DNA of 33,259 nt from an uncultured Prevotellaceae bacterium (GCA_900316445.1 ONCZ01000031.1:1-33259); one strand, 5' to 3'. Numbered from the stretch's first letter, positions 24,296-30,811 are shown. The notes: generated by a model from the sequence alone, not told the origin. Translations and numbers: made by a program.

Positions 24296-25552
24296 TTAAT
24301 CTTCTGACAGGTCGGTGTCAGAGAACTGGAACCATTGCACGTTGGGAACACTCTGACGCTCAAGCATCCAAGTCTTGCTACCATACATAGTAGCAACAAT
24401 CAGAGGAGCCTCACCCTGAGCAGGGAATGGCACAGCCCAGTAGTATGTGGTTTCACCACCTGCTGCTTTATCATTACCTTCGACGATGACACTCACTTTG
24501 CTGTTATCGCCATCCCAGCCTGTAGCATCAAACTCCTTGAGGCAGAGATTCGGGTCGATGGGATTCGTGTTGAGCATCTCGGTGATGGTGTAATCCTGTC
24601 TCTTTGTCCAAGAATTGTTGGCTACCTTAATGGTGACATCAAGCGTACCACCGAGGGCACGGACATAGCACTTTTGAGAGCCGTCACTATACTTAATCAC
24701 ATCAAACACGACGTCGTTGAAGTCGAAGTCATAGCTACCACCGAGGTCCTCAACCATATAACGCTTTGAAATAACAGGGACAGGCACAGTCGGAATCTCT
24801 TTTACCCACAGAACCAGATTGGTGTAATCAGGGTTGGTCTTGTCGCATTTGAAGCCCCAGAATGTGTAGCTCACGCCATCAATGGTCATTGTAACAATCT
24901 TGAAGTCTGTGATAGTCTGGTTATATGCACTGCTCAAATCTACTTTCTTTTTGTCTGAGGAAGCGGTAAACCATCTGGCGCCGTCTGGAATCTGTGAGAA
25001 ATCGAGACTGCTGGTGTGTTTCTCTGCCGAGTTACCAATCTTTGCATTTTTGCCATTATCCGGACTGCTCTGTCTTAAATACAGGTCTCCTTCTGGTGTA
25101 TTGGCAACACCCCAGGTGAAATATTTCGCACTTGAAGCATCATCCCTTGACACGCCTACCACACTGAAAATAATCTTTCCGCTAGGTGCCCATGTTGTCG
25201 GCTGTACTTTACCAAACTCCGCAACAATATCTCCCCAGTTATTATTAAAAAGTTTGGCAATCTTGCTTTCATTATTGCTATAATTCAAATAATAACCATA
25301 AGATTCAGTTGAGGCCATATCTTGCACGAGGTTGCAACTTTGACCTTTATTACCACGCGTTCCGGCGAAACCAGCCAAGGTGCTGCCTCTCTGAGACAAA
25401 TCCCATGTCTCAAACGGAGAGATCTCCCCATACTTCTGAATGAATGCAGACTTATAGTCCTTCTCAATGAACTCATGAGCCTTTTCAGGACTATAAGAAT
25501 ACTCTTCTCCCTTGCTGCTGCAGGAAGACAAAACGACTGTACCAGCCATCAT
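24296..25552 (-). CDS. LruC/DUF4842-like lipoprotein, signal peptide apparently truncated
   Basis: A 418-residue protein with a lipobox-like LSSC at residues 8-11 and a C-terminal domain with EDLGGSYDFDFNDVVFDV (about 270-287), the acidic signature of LruC/DUF4842 proteins common in Bacteroidetes. Such proteins are surface or periplasmic lipoproteins with beta-rich domains. The first ATG gives only ten residues before the cysteine and no basic n-region. The frame continues upstream as ICAVT, a plausible signal-peptide core, to an in-frame TAG six codons before the ATG. The true N-terminus therefore seems lost to a mutation or rearrangement. No promoter box lies close upstream. The cassette is bracketed by inverted TGTCAT elements. 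Family assignment is moderate. Confidence 0.7.
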   Translation of the reverse strand: MMAGTVVLSSCSSKGEEYSYSPEKAHEFIEKDYKSAFIQKYGEISPFETWDLSQRGSTLAGFAGTRGNKGQSCNLVQDMASTESYGYYLNYSNNESKIAKLFNNNWGDIVAEFGKVQPTTWAPSGKIIFSVVGVSRDDASSAKYFTWGVANTPEGDLYLRQSSPDNGKNAKIGNSAEKHTSSLDFSQIPDGARWFTASSDKKKVDLSSAYNQTITDFKIVTMTIDGVSYTFWGFKCDKTNPDYTNLVLWVKEIPTVPVPVISKRYMVEDLGGSYDFDFNDVVFDVIKYSDGSQKCYVRALGGTLDVTIKVANNSWTKRQDYTITEMLNTNPIDPNLCLKEFDATGWDGDNSKVSVIVEGNDKAAGGETTYYWAVPFPAQGEAPLIVATMYGSKTWMLERQSVPNVQWFQFSDTDLSED

Positions 25553-25776
25553 AGTGACGGCACAAATTACCTAATAATGATGATATATTAGTAGAAATCG
25601 GCTAGTTTTTTAGTTAAAAATGTATAATATGTGAGATATGTCAATTCTTGGGCACATAATGTTACAATTTGTCAGAAGAGAAGTGATAAACATCAAATGG
25701 ATAAGATGGAGATGAAATTATTTTACATTAGAAATGCGCGAAAATGAGCAAAATTTAGCAGTAACGAAACAGGGAG

Positions 25777-25842
25777 TTTAGACTAAGGAAAGTGGAGGTT
25801 TCGTTAGGGGAAAGTCCAAGTTTCCTTAGGGGAAAGTCAGAA
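25777..25842. repeat. Three tandem 22 bp repeats
   Basis: Units start at 25777, 25799 and 25821. The second and third share TTTC-TTAGGGGAAAGTC with one difference in that core, and the first is diverged but keeps TTT and GGAAAGT in register. The unit length equals that of the array at 4792-4857 although the sequences differ. Confidence 0.75.
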
Positions 25843-25866
25843 GGGCGATTTTCGGCCGAATCAATG

Positions 25867-25874
25867 TACTTTTG
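25867..25874 (+). promoter_or_regulatory. Orphan -7 box
   Basis: TACTTTTG matches TAnnTTTG. A transcript from here would run through the AT palindrome at 26023-26062 toward the gene at 26207; no gene starts nearby. Weak support. Confidence 0.35.
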
Positions 25875-25952
25875 CAAGAAAACGAGAATTGAAATTATTT
25901 TACATCATAAATCGTTTGAGCAAACACGGCTGGGAGGCTCGGCGGGAAAAAG

Positions 25953-25980
25953 ATGACAAATATGACAAATGACAGTGTCA
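25953..25980 (-). repeat. TGTCAT element copy 3
   Basis: The minus strand reads TGACACTGTCATTTGTCATA then TTTGTCAT, identical over 28 nt to copy 2 in opposite orientation. Confidence 0.9.
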
Positions 25981-26022
25981 TATTTGGAGCAGGGAGGTTG
26001 GAAGAAAAAAGTGTGAAATATT

Positions 26023-26062
26023 TCACTATATATATAAATATATATATTTATATATATAGTGA
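26023..26062. repeat. Perfect 40 bp AT-rich palindrome
   Basis: The 20 nt left half TCACTATATATATAAATATA is followed immediately by its exact reverse complement, with no loop. In RNA it would form a long weak hairpin followed by T-rich sequence; in DNA it could extrude as a cruciform. Confidence 0.9.
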
Positions 26063-26101
26063 TTTTTATCAGGATTTTTTGCGGAGGTGTGGGCACGGAA
26101 A

Positions 26102-26130
26102 TGACAATTGTCATTTGTCATAATTGTCAT
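26102..26130 (+). repeat. TGTCAT element copy 4
   Basis: TGACAATTGTCATTTGTCAT then AATTGTCAT, preceded by CGGAAA. It has one extra base in the dyad compared with copies 2, 3 and 5. It forms the left boundary of the cassette that ends with copy 5. Confidence 0.85.
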
Positions 26131-26169
26131 TTTTTGCCTAATTCTCTTCGTGGAATCGAAAAAATGCTG

Positions 26170-26177
26170 TATCTTTG
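26170..26177 (+). promoter_or_regulatory. -7 box for the gene at 26207
   Basis: TATCTTTG matches TAnnTTTG, 29 nt upstream of the ATG at 26207. It supports that ATG over the more upstream in-frame ATG at 26108, which lies within the repeat. Confidence 0.65.
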
Positions 26178-26206
26178 CAGGCAACAAACGAATCAATCAC
26201 GAAAGA

Positions 26207-26932
26207 ATGAACAGCAAACTGTTGAAACTCAACGAGCCGTACAAGGTGATCTACGCCGGCGGCAAGGTAGGCCGGCACATCGCGACGCTCTTCACGTGGG
26301 AGGAAGACGAGGATGGCTCGGCAGAGATACTGGAGTCGCACGAGTATCCGATCATCGACCAGGGTGAGGAATTCCCCGCAGGCACGCTGGTGACGACGGA
26401 GATTGAAGACTGCCGCGTGATCTGCGGCTACAACCCGAAGAACGGCATCACGGGCACGAACCTCTATTGGCTGGCAGGCATCATCGAGTACGACTTCCAG
26501 CAGCTGGAGCCGTCGGGGGCCGAGTATATCCTGAAACGTTTGGAACTGCTCGACTGCCAGATCAAGCTGCCCGAGGAGGAAGTGAAGGACGAGAACGGCA
26601 AGCCGGAGCTCGACGAGAACGGCAAGAAGGTGATGACCACGAAGTGGGACTACACGGCCTCTCTCTGGGTATCGCTGAAGAAGGGCCGCTTCGAGGGCGA
26701 GCGCGAGTATATCGTGAAGGGCAACCACTCCAACGGCTTCTACTTCGAGTCGATGGGCACTGCCGACGAGATATTCAGCGACCTGAGCTATCAGCTGTCC
26801 GTCTACAGCCAATACCTGCTCGACGGCATCGGCAGCATCCATTTCTGCACGAGTGACGGCTATCTGGCCGACGTGTTCAACCGCCTGAACAAGAAGCAGG
26901 GCATCGAGACCGACTACAAGGATATATGGTAA
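26207..26932 (+). CDS. Protein of unknown function (241 residues), mobile-element neighbour
   Basis: I do not recognise this protein. The start is set at the ATG 26207, after the -7 box at 26170. It is acidic, has no signal peptide or membrane helix, and begins MNSKLLKLNEPYKVIYAGGK. A stretch near 130-146 (EVKDENGKPELDENGKK) is a low-complexity charged loop with a near-repeat of DENGK. GNHSNGFYFESMGTADEIFSDL and YLADVFNRLNKKQGIETDY are the most structured C-terminal parts. It is GC-rich and ends 20 nt before the next gene, so the two probably form an operon upstream of the VirE_N gene. A role in mobile-element maintenance is only suggested by position. Confidence 0.8.
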   Translation: MNSKLLKLNEPYKVIYAGGKVGRHIATLFTWEEDEDGSAEILESHEYPIIDQGEEFPAGTLVTTEIEDCRVICGYNPKNGITGTNLYWLAGIIEYDFQQLEPSGAEYILKRLELLDCQIKLPEEEVKDENGKPELDENGKKVMTTKWDYTASLWVSLKKGRFEGEREYIVKGNHSNGFYFESMGTADEIFSDLSYQLSVYSQYLLDGIGSIHFCTSDGYLADVFNRLNKKQGIETDYKDIW

Positions 26933-26952
26933 TAAAATAAGGTACGCGCGCG

Positions 26953-27537
26953 ATGGCAAACGACAACGGAACAGGCATACCCCTCGGCTATATCGTGGAA
27001 TACGCGAAGGCGCAGCCGACTCAGGCGAAGCGGCAGGCGTTTGTGAATCTGATCCACTTCTGGACCCAGAACGGCGGCGACTTGGAGGCTGCCCTCAAGG
27101 CCATCCTTGAGATACAGGGCGGACAGGTGATCAGCGCCAGCAATATGCCAAGGGAGTTTATGCCCTATTACCGTTCTGAGACGATCGCCACGAAGCTGAT
27201 AGACATCGTCCGCAAGATCGACGAGAGAATCGCTGCGAAGGAGGACAACTGGGACTGGGCTCACGTGATGCGGGTGATGATCGACGAGGGCATCATTATG
27301 ACGAACACGACGCCGAACAAGTTTGACCAGCTAATCTGTGCGATGGTGCCAGGCAAGGGGCGGGATAATGTGCGCAAGAACGGGGACTACAGCATCCTCG
27401 ACCGTGAGAAGCCTTGGACGCAATGGATCAAGATGAGTCACATAGATCCGCAAGAGGCACAGGACAGAACGATCTGCAATATGATCGCTAAGGAGTTCGA
27501 GCCCGTGCTGAAGCGAAAAATCATCATAGATTACTAA
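26953..27537 (+). CDS. Protein of unknown function (194 residues)
   Basis: I do not recognise a family. It is a soluble, mostly helical protein with no signal peptide. Residues 30-60 (FVNLIHFWTQNGGDLEAALKAILEIQGG) look like a helical repeat, and W-rich segments follow (EDNWDWAHVMRVMIDEGI; EKPWTQWIKMSHIDPQEAQDR). The C-terminus EFEPVLKRKIIIDY is basic then hydrophobic. The ATG at 26953 follows the upstream stop by 20 nt, so it is likely co-transcribed with the gene at 26207. Downstream lie a palindromic element and phased TTCCGA boxes, then the VirE_N gene on its own promoter. Confidence 0.8.
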   Translation: MANDNGTGIPLGYIVEYAKAQPTQAKRQAFVNLIHFWTQNGGDLEAALKAILEIQGGQVISASNMPREFMPYYRSETIATKLIDIVRKIDERIAAKEDNWDWAHVMRVMIDEGIIMTNTTPNKFDQLICAMVPGKGRDNVRKNGDYSILDREKPWTQWIKMSHIDPQEAQDRTICNMIAKEFEPVLKRKIIIDY

Positions 27538-27578
27538 CGACAATCACTCCCATCCAAGACCAGCCGCAGAAGTAATTG

Positions 27579-27697
27579 TTTCTCCCCCTGAGTCAGGGGG
27601 AGCCAGAGGGGGTCTGAACAAGGCTGAGACTGAGGGTGTGACTGAGGGAATAGCGACTGTTCAGACCACCCCAACCCCTCCTAACTTAGGAGGGGAA
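27579..27697. repeat. Intergenic palindromic element
   Basis: The left arm TTTCTCCCCCTGAGTCAGGG runs to GGGGGTCTGAAC. The right arm starts GTTCAGACCACCCC and ends CTAACTTAGGAGGGGAA, close to the reverse complement of the left. About 50 bp of unrelated sequence lies between. The flanks GTAATT and AATTAC extend the symmetry. Confidence 0.85.
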
Positions 27698-27721
27698 ATA
27701 ATTACATTGATCCCAATATTG

Positions 27722-27791
27722 TTCCGAAGCTTTTCCGAAAAACGCCAACACCTTTCCGACATTTTCCGATCTATTTCCATTTCCTTTCCGA
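27722..27791. repeat. Helically phased TTCCGA boxes
   Basis: TTCCGA occurs at 27722, 27733, 27754, 27764 and 27786, with TTCCAT at 27775. Spacings are 11, 21, 10, 11 and 11 bp, about one helical turn with one position skipped. The set ends 34 bp before the -33 element of the VirE_N promoter. It could be binding sites for one protein aligned on one face of the DNA. Confidence 0.7.
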
Positions 27792-27824
27792 ACAGTTAAA
27801 CGCGTCTGTTTAGAGGGGGAAAGA

Positions 27825-27899
27825 CTTGCTATACATTATTATTCTTAGTAACTTTGCAGTGTGAGAAGTCCGGAATTCTCGCATTGAGACTAAGAATAA
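27825..27899 (+). promoter_or_regulatory. Promoter of the VirE_N gene with nested inverted repeats
   Basis: CTTG (27825-27828) and TAACTTTG (27849-27856) are 20 nt apart. An 11 bp perfect inverted repeat, TTATTCTTAGT (27839-27849) and ACTAAGAATAA (27889-27899), encloses the start region, and GAGAA-TTCTC with TCCGGA at its centre lies inside it (about 27863-27880). The gene's ATG is at 27931. Confidence 0.65.
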
Positions 27900-27930
27900 A
27901 ATATTAATAGCAGAAGAAAAAAGTAATAGT

Positions 27931-30303
27931 ATGAGTACAAGAATGATTCTGATGAACCAAAAGGTTCGCGCCTCTAAGGCACAAGTTTTTAACGAGACGA
28001 TCGAGACTTACTTCGACACTACCAGGAGTGCCGAAGTCAAAAGCCTCATCGCAGAGATCCGCAGCACTGACGATACCAATAAGCGCCGTCAGTTGAAGAG
28101 CCAGCTGCCCTTCCGCTGCCCCCACTATTTCAGCTTCAAGGATGGCCGTCGTGCGCAGGCTAACATCATCCCTGAGGAGTTCACATTTCAGACCTGCGTG
28201 GACATCGACGATATGAGTCAGGTGGAGCAGGCACTCTCTCGCGCGTACCTTATTAATACTAATGAGGGTGAGTGGCAGGGAATGCTGCTTCACGCGGAGC
28301 GTTCGGCTTCGGGCAAACTGCATCTTGATATCCGTCTGCCGATTGGTATGACCATCGAGGAGGCTCAGCGAGCCTATACCAAGGCGCTGGGAGTAGATTT
28401 CGATAGCGATTGTTGTTCTCCTGAGCGTATGATCTACATTTCTGATGAGGAGTCGCAGTTGTTTACTGCAGATGGCTGGTATGCAAGGCTGTCGGATGAG
28501 GAATTGGCAGCCCGTCGCAAGGCCTACACCGATCGCGGACTGACGATTGACGGGCGTGACAAGGTATCTGTTTCCTCCCCTAAGTTAGGGGAGGTCAGGA
28601 GGGGTCTGAACGAGGGAATGACCGCAGGAAAAGCGGCTGTTCAGACCACCCCTACCCCTCCTAACTCAGGAGGGGAAAGAGATTACCCTGCGGACTATAT
28701 GGGTGTCCCCTACTCTTACATCGTCGAGGAGCTGGCCGATCAGCTGGGTGGTGCGCCAGAGCACGGCAACCGCAATCCGTTCATCTTCACGATGGCCTGT
28801 CATCTGCGCCACATCTGCAACGATGATCCTCAGTGGATCCGTCAGATCCTGCCCAACTTCGGCGAGGCTCAGGACCGTGTGAACGCCACCATCGAAAGTG
28901 CCTGCCGCCGCCAGCAGTCGCAGACCACTCCTACGAAGGTGAAGAACGCCATCACCCTCGCCCGCAAGCGCACAAACATCGAAAACGGTATGGACGAGGC
29001 CTCGCTGATGCGCCAGCCTCAGATGCCCGAACGTCTGCCGGCTCCCATCCGTCTCATCACCTCCAAGGCCCCTCGCGGCTACTGGCCCGCCATCGCCAAC
29101 ACCACCTTCGCCGCCTTTGCCACCTATACCGGAGGCGTGAAGGCTGAGTTCTGGAACGGCACGCTCACGGAGATGAATCAGCTGCACATGTTGGCCGCCC
29201 CTATGTCGATCGGCAAGTCGAGCATCAAGGAGCCCATCAACCACATCCTCCAGCCCATCATCGAGCGCGACAAGCTGGCCCGTCAGCGTGAGAAGGAATG
29301 GGCTGAGGAGACCAACACGAAAGGTGCCAACAAGGAGAAGCCCGAGCGCCCGAAGGACATCTGTGTGCAAGTGGTGGACTCGGATATGACCAACGCTGCC
29401 TACTGCCTTCGTATGGAGGATGCCGAACGTGCAGGCAACAAGGCTCTCTTCACCCGTATGGACGAAATGGAGCAGCTGAAGAAGTTGGCTGGCGGCACGA
29501 TGGCAGAGGTGACTGAGATCCTCCGCAGAGACTTCGATGCAGACGTCTACGGACAGGAGCGAGTAGGCACGCAATCCATCAAGTCGCGCACCACGATGCG
29601 TCACAATATGGTCATCTCCACCACGCCAGCAACGGCCAAGTATTTCCTTGGCGGCAACATCGACAACGGCACGCTCTCACGTTTCAGCCTCTCAACCATC
29701 GTGAGGGAGGATGTGGATCATCGCCCGATGTTTAAGTCGTACGACGAGATGTTCGACAAGCGGCTGGCCGTCTATCAGGCACGTCTTGACAATGCCAAGG
29801 GTACCATTGTCTGTCCGCAGGCCAAGAAACTGGCATTGGCACTGCTCGACCGCGGTGAGGAGCGTGCGCTGATGATGGGCAACGAGAGCTATCAGCAGCT
29901 GTCGTACCGAGCCGTAGAGATTGCCTTCCGAAAGAGCATCATCCTTTACATTATGAACGGTATGAAGTGGACCAGGGAGATCGAGGACTTCATTACGTGG
30001 ACGTTCGATTATGACCTGTGGGTGAAGATGTGCATCCTCGGACAGGAAATCAGCACGAAGCTGGAACAGGACTATCGCATTATGCGTCCAGGTATGCCCT
30101 GCCTGCTGGAGCAGCTTGGCGACTCCTTTACCCGTCAGGAGTTCGAAGTGCTTTACAAGGCGCAGTGCGGTTCAGTGGCCGACTTCAGGAAGGCTTCGGG
30201 CAATCTGCTCTCGCAATGGAAGAAGCGTGGATGGATCGAGGAAGACAAGGCGCAGGGCATCTTCTACAAGACCGATGTGTATTATCAGAAGCACGCGGCG
30301 TAA
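27931..30303 (+). CDS. VirE_N (BT4734-type) / DUF3987-like protein of a mobile element
   Basis: A 790-residue protein. The N-terminal half (to about 210) has RAQANIIPEEFTFQTCVDID, LHLDIRLPIGMTIEEAQRAY and CSPERMIYISDEES, the VirE N-terminal pattern widespread in Bacteroidetes mobile elements and related to primase-like folds. The C-terminal half resembles DUF3987 helicase/ATPase proteins, with a Walker A-like SIGKSS (K429) and VVDSDMTNAAY further on. The likely role is replication or priming of an integrated element; no integrase is present here. About 36 residues (214-249) are encoded by an in-frame palindromic element joining the two halves. The stop codon abuts TGTCAT element copy 5. Confidence 0.8.
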   Translation: MSTRMILMNQKVRASKAQVFNETIETYFDTTRSAEVKSLIAEIRSTDDTNKRRQLKSQLPFRCPHYFSFKDGRRAQANIIPEEFTFQTCVDIDDMSQVEQALSRAYLINTNEGEWQGMLLHAERSASGKLHLDIRLPIGMTIEEAQRAYTKALGVDFDSDCCSPERMIYISDEESQLFTADGWYARLSDEELAARRKAYTDRGLTIDGRDKVSVSSPKLGEVRRGLNEGMTAGKAAVQTTPTPPNSGGERDYPADYMGVPYSYIVEELADQLGGAPEHGNRNPFIFTMACHLRHICNDDPQWIRQILPNFGEAQDRVNATIESACRRQQSQTTPTKVKNAITLARKRTNIENGMDEASLMRQPQMPERLPAPIRLITSKAPRGYWPAIANTTFAAFATYTGGVKAEFWNGTLTEMNQLHMLAAPMSIGKSSIKEPINHILQPIIERDKLARQREKEWAEETNTKGANKEKPERPKDICVQVVDSDMTNAAYCLRMEDAERAGNKALFTRMDEMEQLKKLAGGTMAEVTEILRRDFDADVYGQERVGTQSIKSRTTMRHNMVISTTPATAKYFLGGNIDNGTLSRFSLSTIVREDVDHRPMFKSYDEMFDKRLAVYQARLDNAKGTIVCPQAKKLALALLDRGEERALMMGNESYQQLSYRAVEIAFRKSIILYIMNGMKWTREIEDFITWTFDYDLWVKMCILGQEISTKLEQDYRIMRPGMPCLLEQLGDSFTRQEFEVLYKAQCGSVADFRKASGNLLSQWKKRGWIEEDKAQGIFYKTDVYYQKHAA
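28571..28677. repeat. Palindromic element in frame inside the VirE_N gene
   Basis: The left arm TTTCCTCCCCTAAGTTAGGG runs to GGGGTCTGAAC, the right arm is GTTCAGACCACCCC to ACTCAGGAGGGGAAA, and the middle is about 30 bp. It matches the intergenic copy at 27579. The encoded segment is a P-, G- and T-rich linker between the N-terminal domain and the ATPase part. Confidence 0.9.
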
Positions 30304-30306
30304 AAG

Positions 30307-30334
30307 ATGACAAATATGACAAATGACAGTGTCA
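30307..30334 (-). repeat. TGTCAT element copy 5
   Basis: The minus strand reads TGACACTGTCATTTGTCATA then TTTGTCAT, identical to copies 2 and 3. It begins 4 nt after the VirE_N stop and forms the right boundary, inverted relative to copy 4. Confidence 0.9.
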
Positions 30335-30349
30335 TATTCCGCACACAGC

Positions 30350-30382
30350 ATCGCACAATGGGGACTGTCCCTGTTGTGCGAT
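30350..30382 (+). terminator. Terminator after the VirE_N gene
   Basis: ATCGCACAA (30350-30358) pairs with TTGTGCGAT (30374-30382), and GGGAC/GTCCC (30361-30371) can extend the stem. TTTACTTTT follows. It is placed 47 nt after the stop codon. Confidence 0.7.
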
Positions 30383-30503
30383 TTACTTTTCATGATGTAT
30401 GTCAAATATCAATCGATTGCATACATTTTTATGTTAAGATTTGATAAATTTTGCGATTGTGCGGGAACACACCCCACTTTCGTAAAAAAAAGTTCAAGAA
30501 AAG

Positions 30504-30535
30504 TTTGGACGTTTGGAAAAAAGAGCTTACCTTTG
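30504..30535 (+). promoter_or_regulatory. Strong Bacteroidetes-type promoter with no annotated gene
   Basis: TTTG (30504-30507), 20 nt, TACCTTTG (30528-30535), an exact match to the consensus. The predicted start is near 30541. Downstream is a possible small RNA or 23-codon peptide. Confidence 0.65.
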
Positions 30536-30591
30536 CAGCCGTTATCCTGAAAACAATCTTTTTACCTTAGAAGCTAATACCTATTGAAGAT

Positions 30592-30663
30592 ATGGAGCGA
30601 TCGCTTGCGAAAGTCGTCGCTTTATTTTTTGCCCTTATCGCCGCAATCGTTAAACTTTCCTAA
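30592..30663 (+). CDS. Possible 23-residue hydrophobic peptide, or small RNA with terminator
   Basis: From ATG 30592 the frame reads [19 protein letters not shown] then VKLS and TAA. This is a basic start followed by a single hydrophobic helix, about 50 nt after a consensus promoter. The same DNA contains AGCGA and TCGCT (about 30596-30622) that can pair, followed by a T-rich run (TTTATTTTTT), so the transcript could instead be a roughly 90 nt RNA ending at an intrinsic terminator. Both readings fit; neither is proven. It lies upstream of rplU, but that gene has its own promoter. Confidence 0.35.
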   Translation: MERSLAKVVALFFALIAAIVKLS

Positions 30664-30675
30664 ATCTAATTATAA

Positions 30676-30703
30676 TTCTCAATTCTCAACTCTCAACTCT
30701 CAA
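30676..30703 (+). repeat. Four tandem heptamers in the rplU promoter region
   Basis: TTCTCAA, TTCTCAA, CTCTCAA, CTCTCAA in exact 7 bp register, ending 10 nt upstream of the rplU -7 box. They occupy the position where a -33 element would be. Confidence 0.9.
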
Positions 30704-30713
30704 CTAAAAGTTG

Positions 30714-30721
30714 TACCTTTG
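30714..30721 (+). promoter_or_regulatory. -7 box of the rplU-rpmA promoter
   Basis: TACCTTTG matches TAnnTTTG. The leader of about 85 nt to the rplU ATG at 30812 could host autoregulation by ribosomal protein, but no structure is recognised. Confidence 0.65.
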
Positions 30722-30811
30722 CACCCCGTTAGAGTCCGTTGGGGCAGAGTGAAGTGTGTACGGACGTACGCCGCCTCGCGGAAAAAACCCTTAAAATACA
30801 ATATAAAAAGA

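Larger units (their letters stand above)
25713..25905. repeat. 16 bp direct repeat pair flanking a 22 bp array
   Basis: TGAAATTATTTTACAT occurs at 25713-25728 and again at 25890-25905. The 161 bp between them hold the 22 bp array and a plus-strand -7 box (TACTTTTG, 25867-25874). The 650 bp between the lipoprotein gene and the gene at 26207 otherwise hold no credible coding sequence. Confidence 0.75.
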
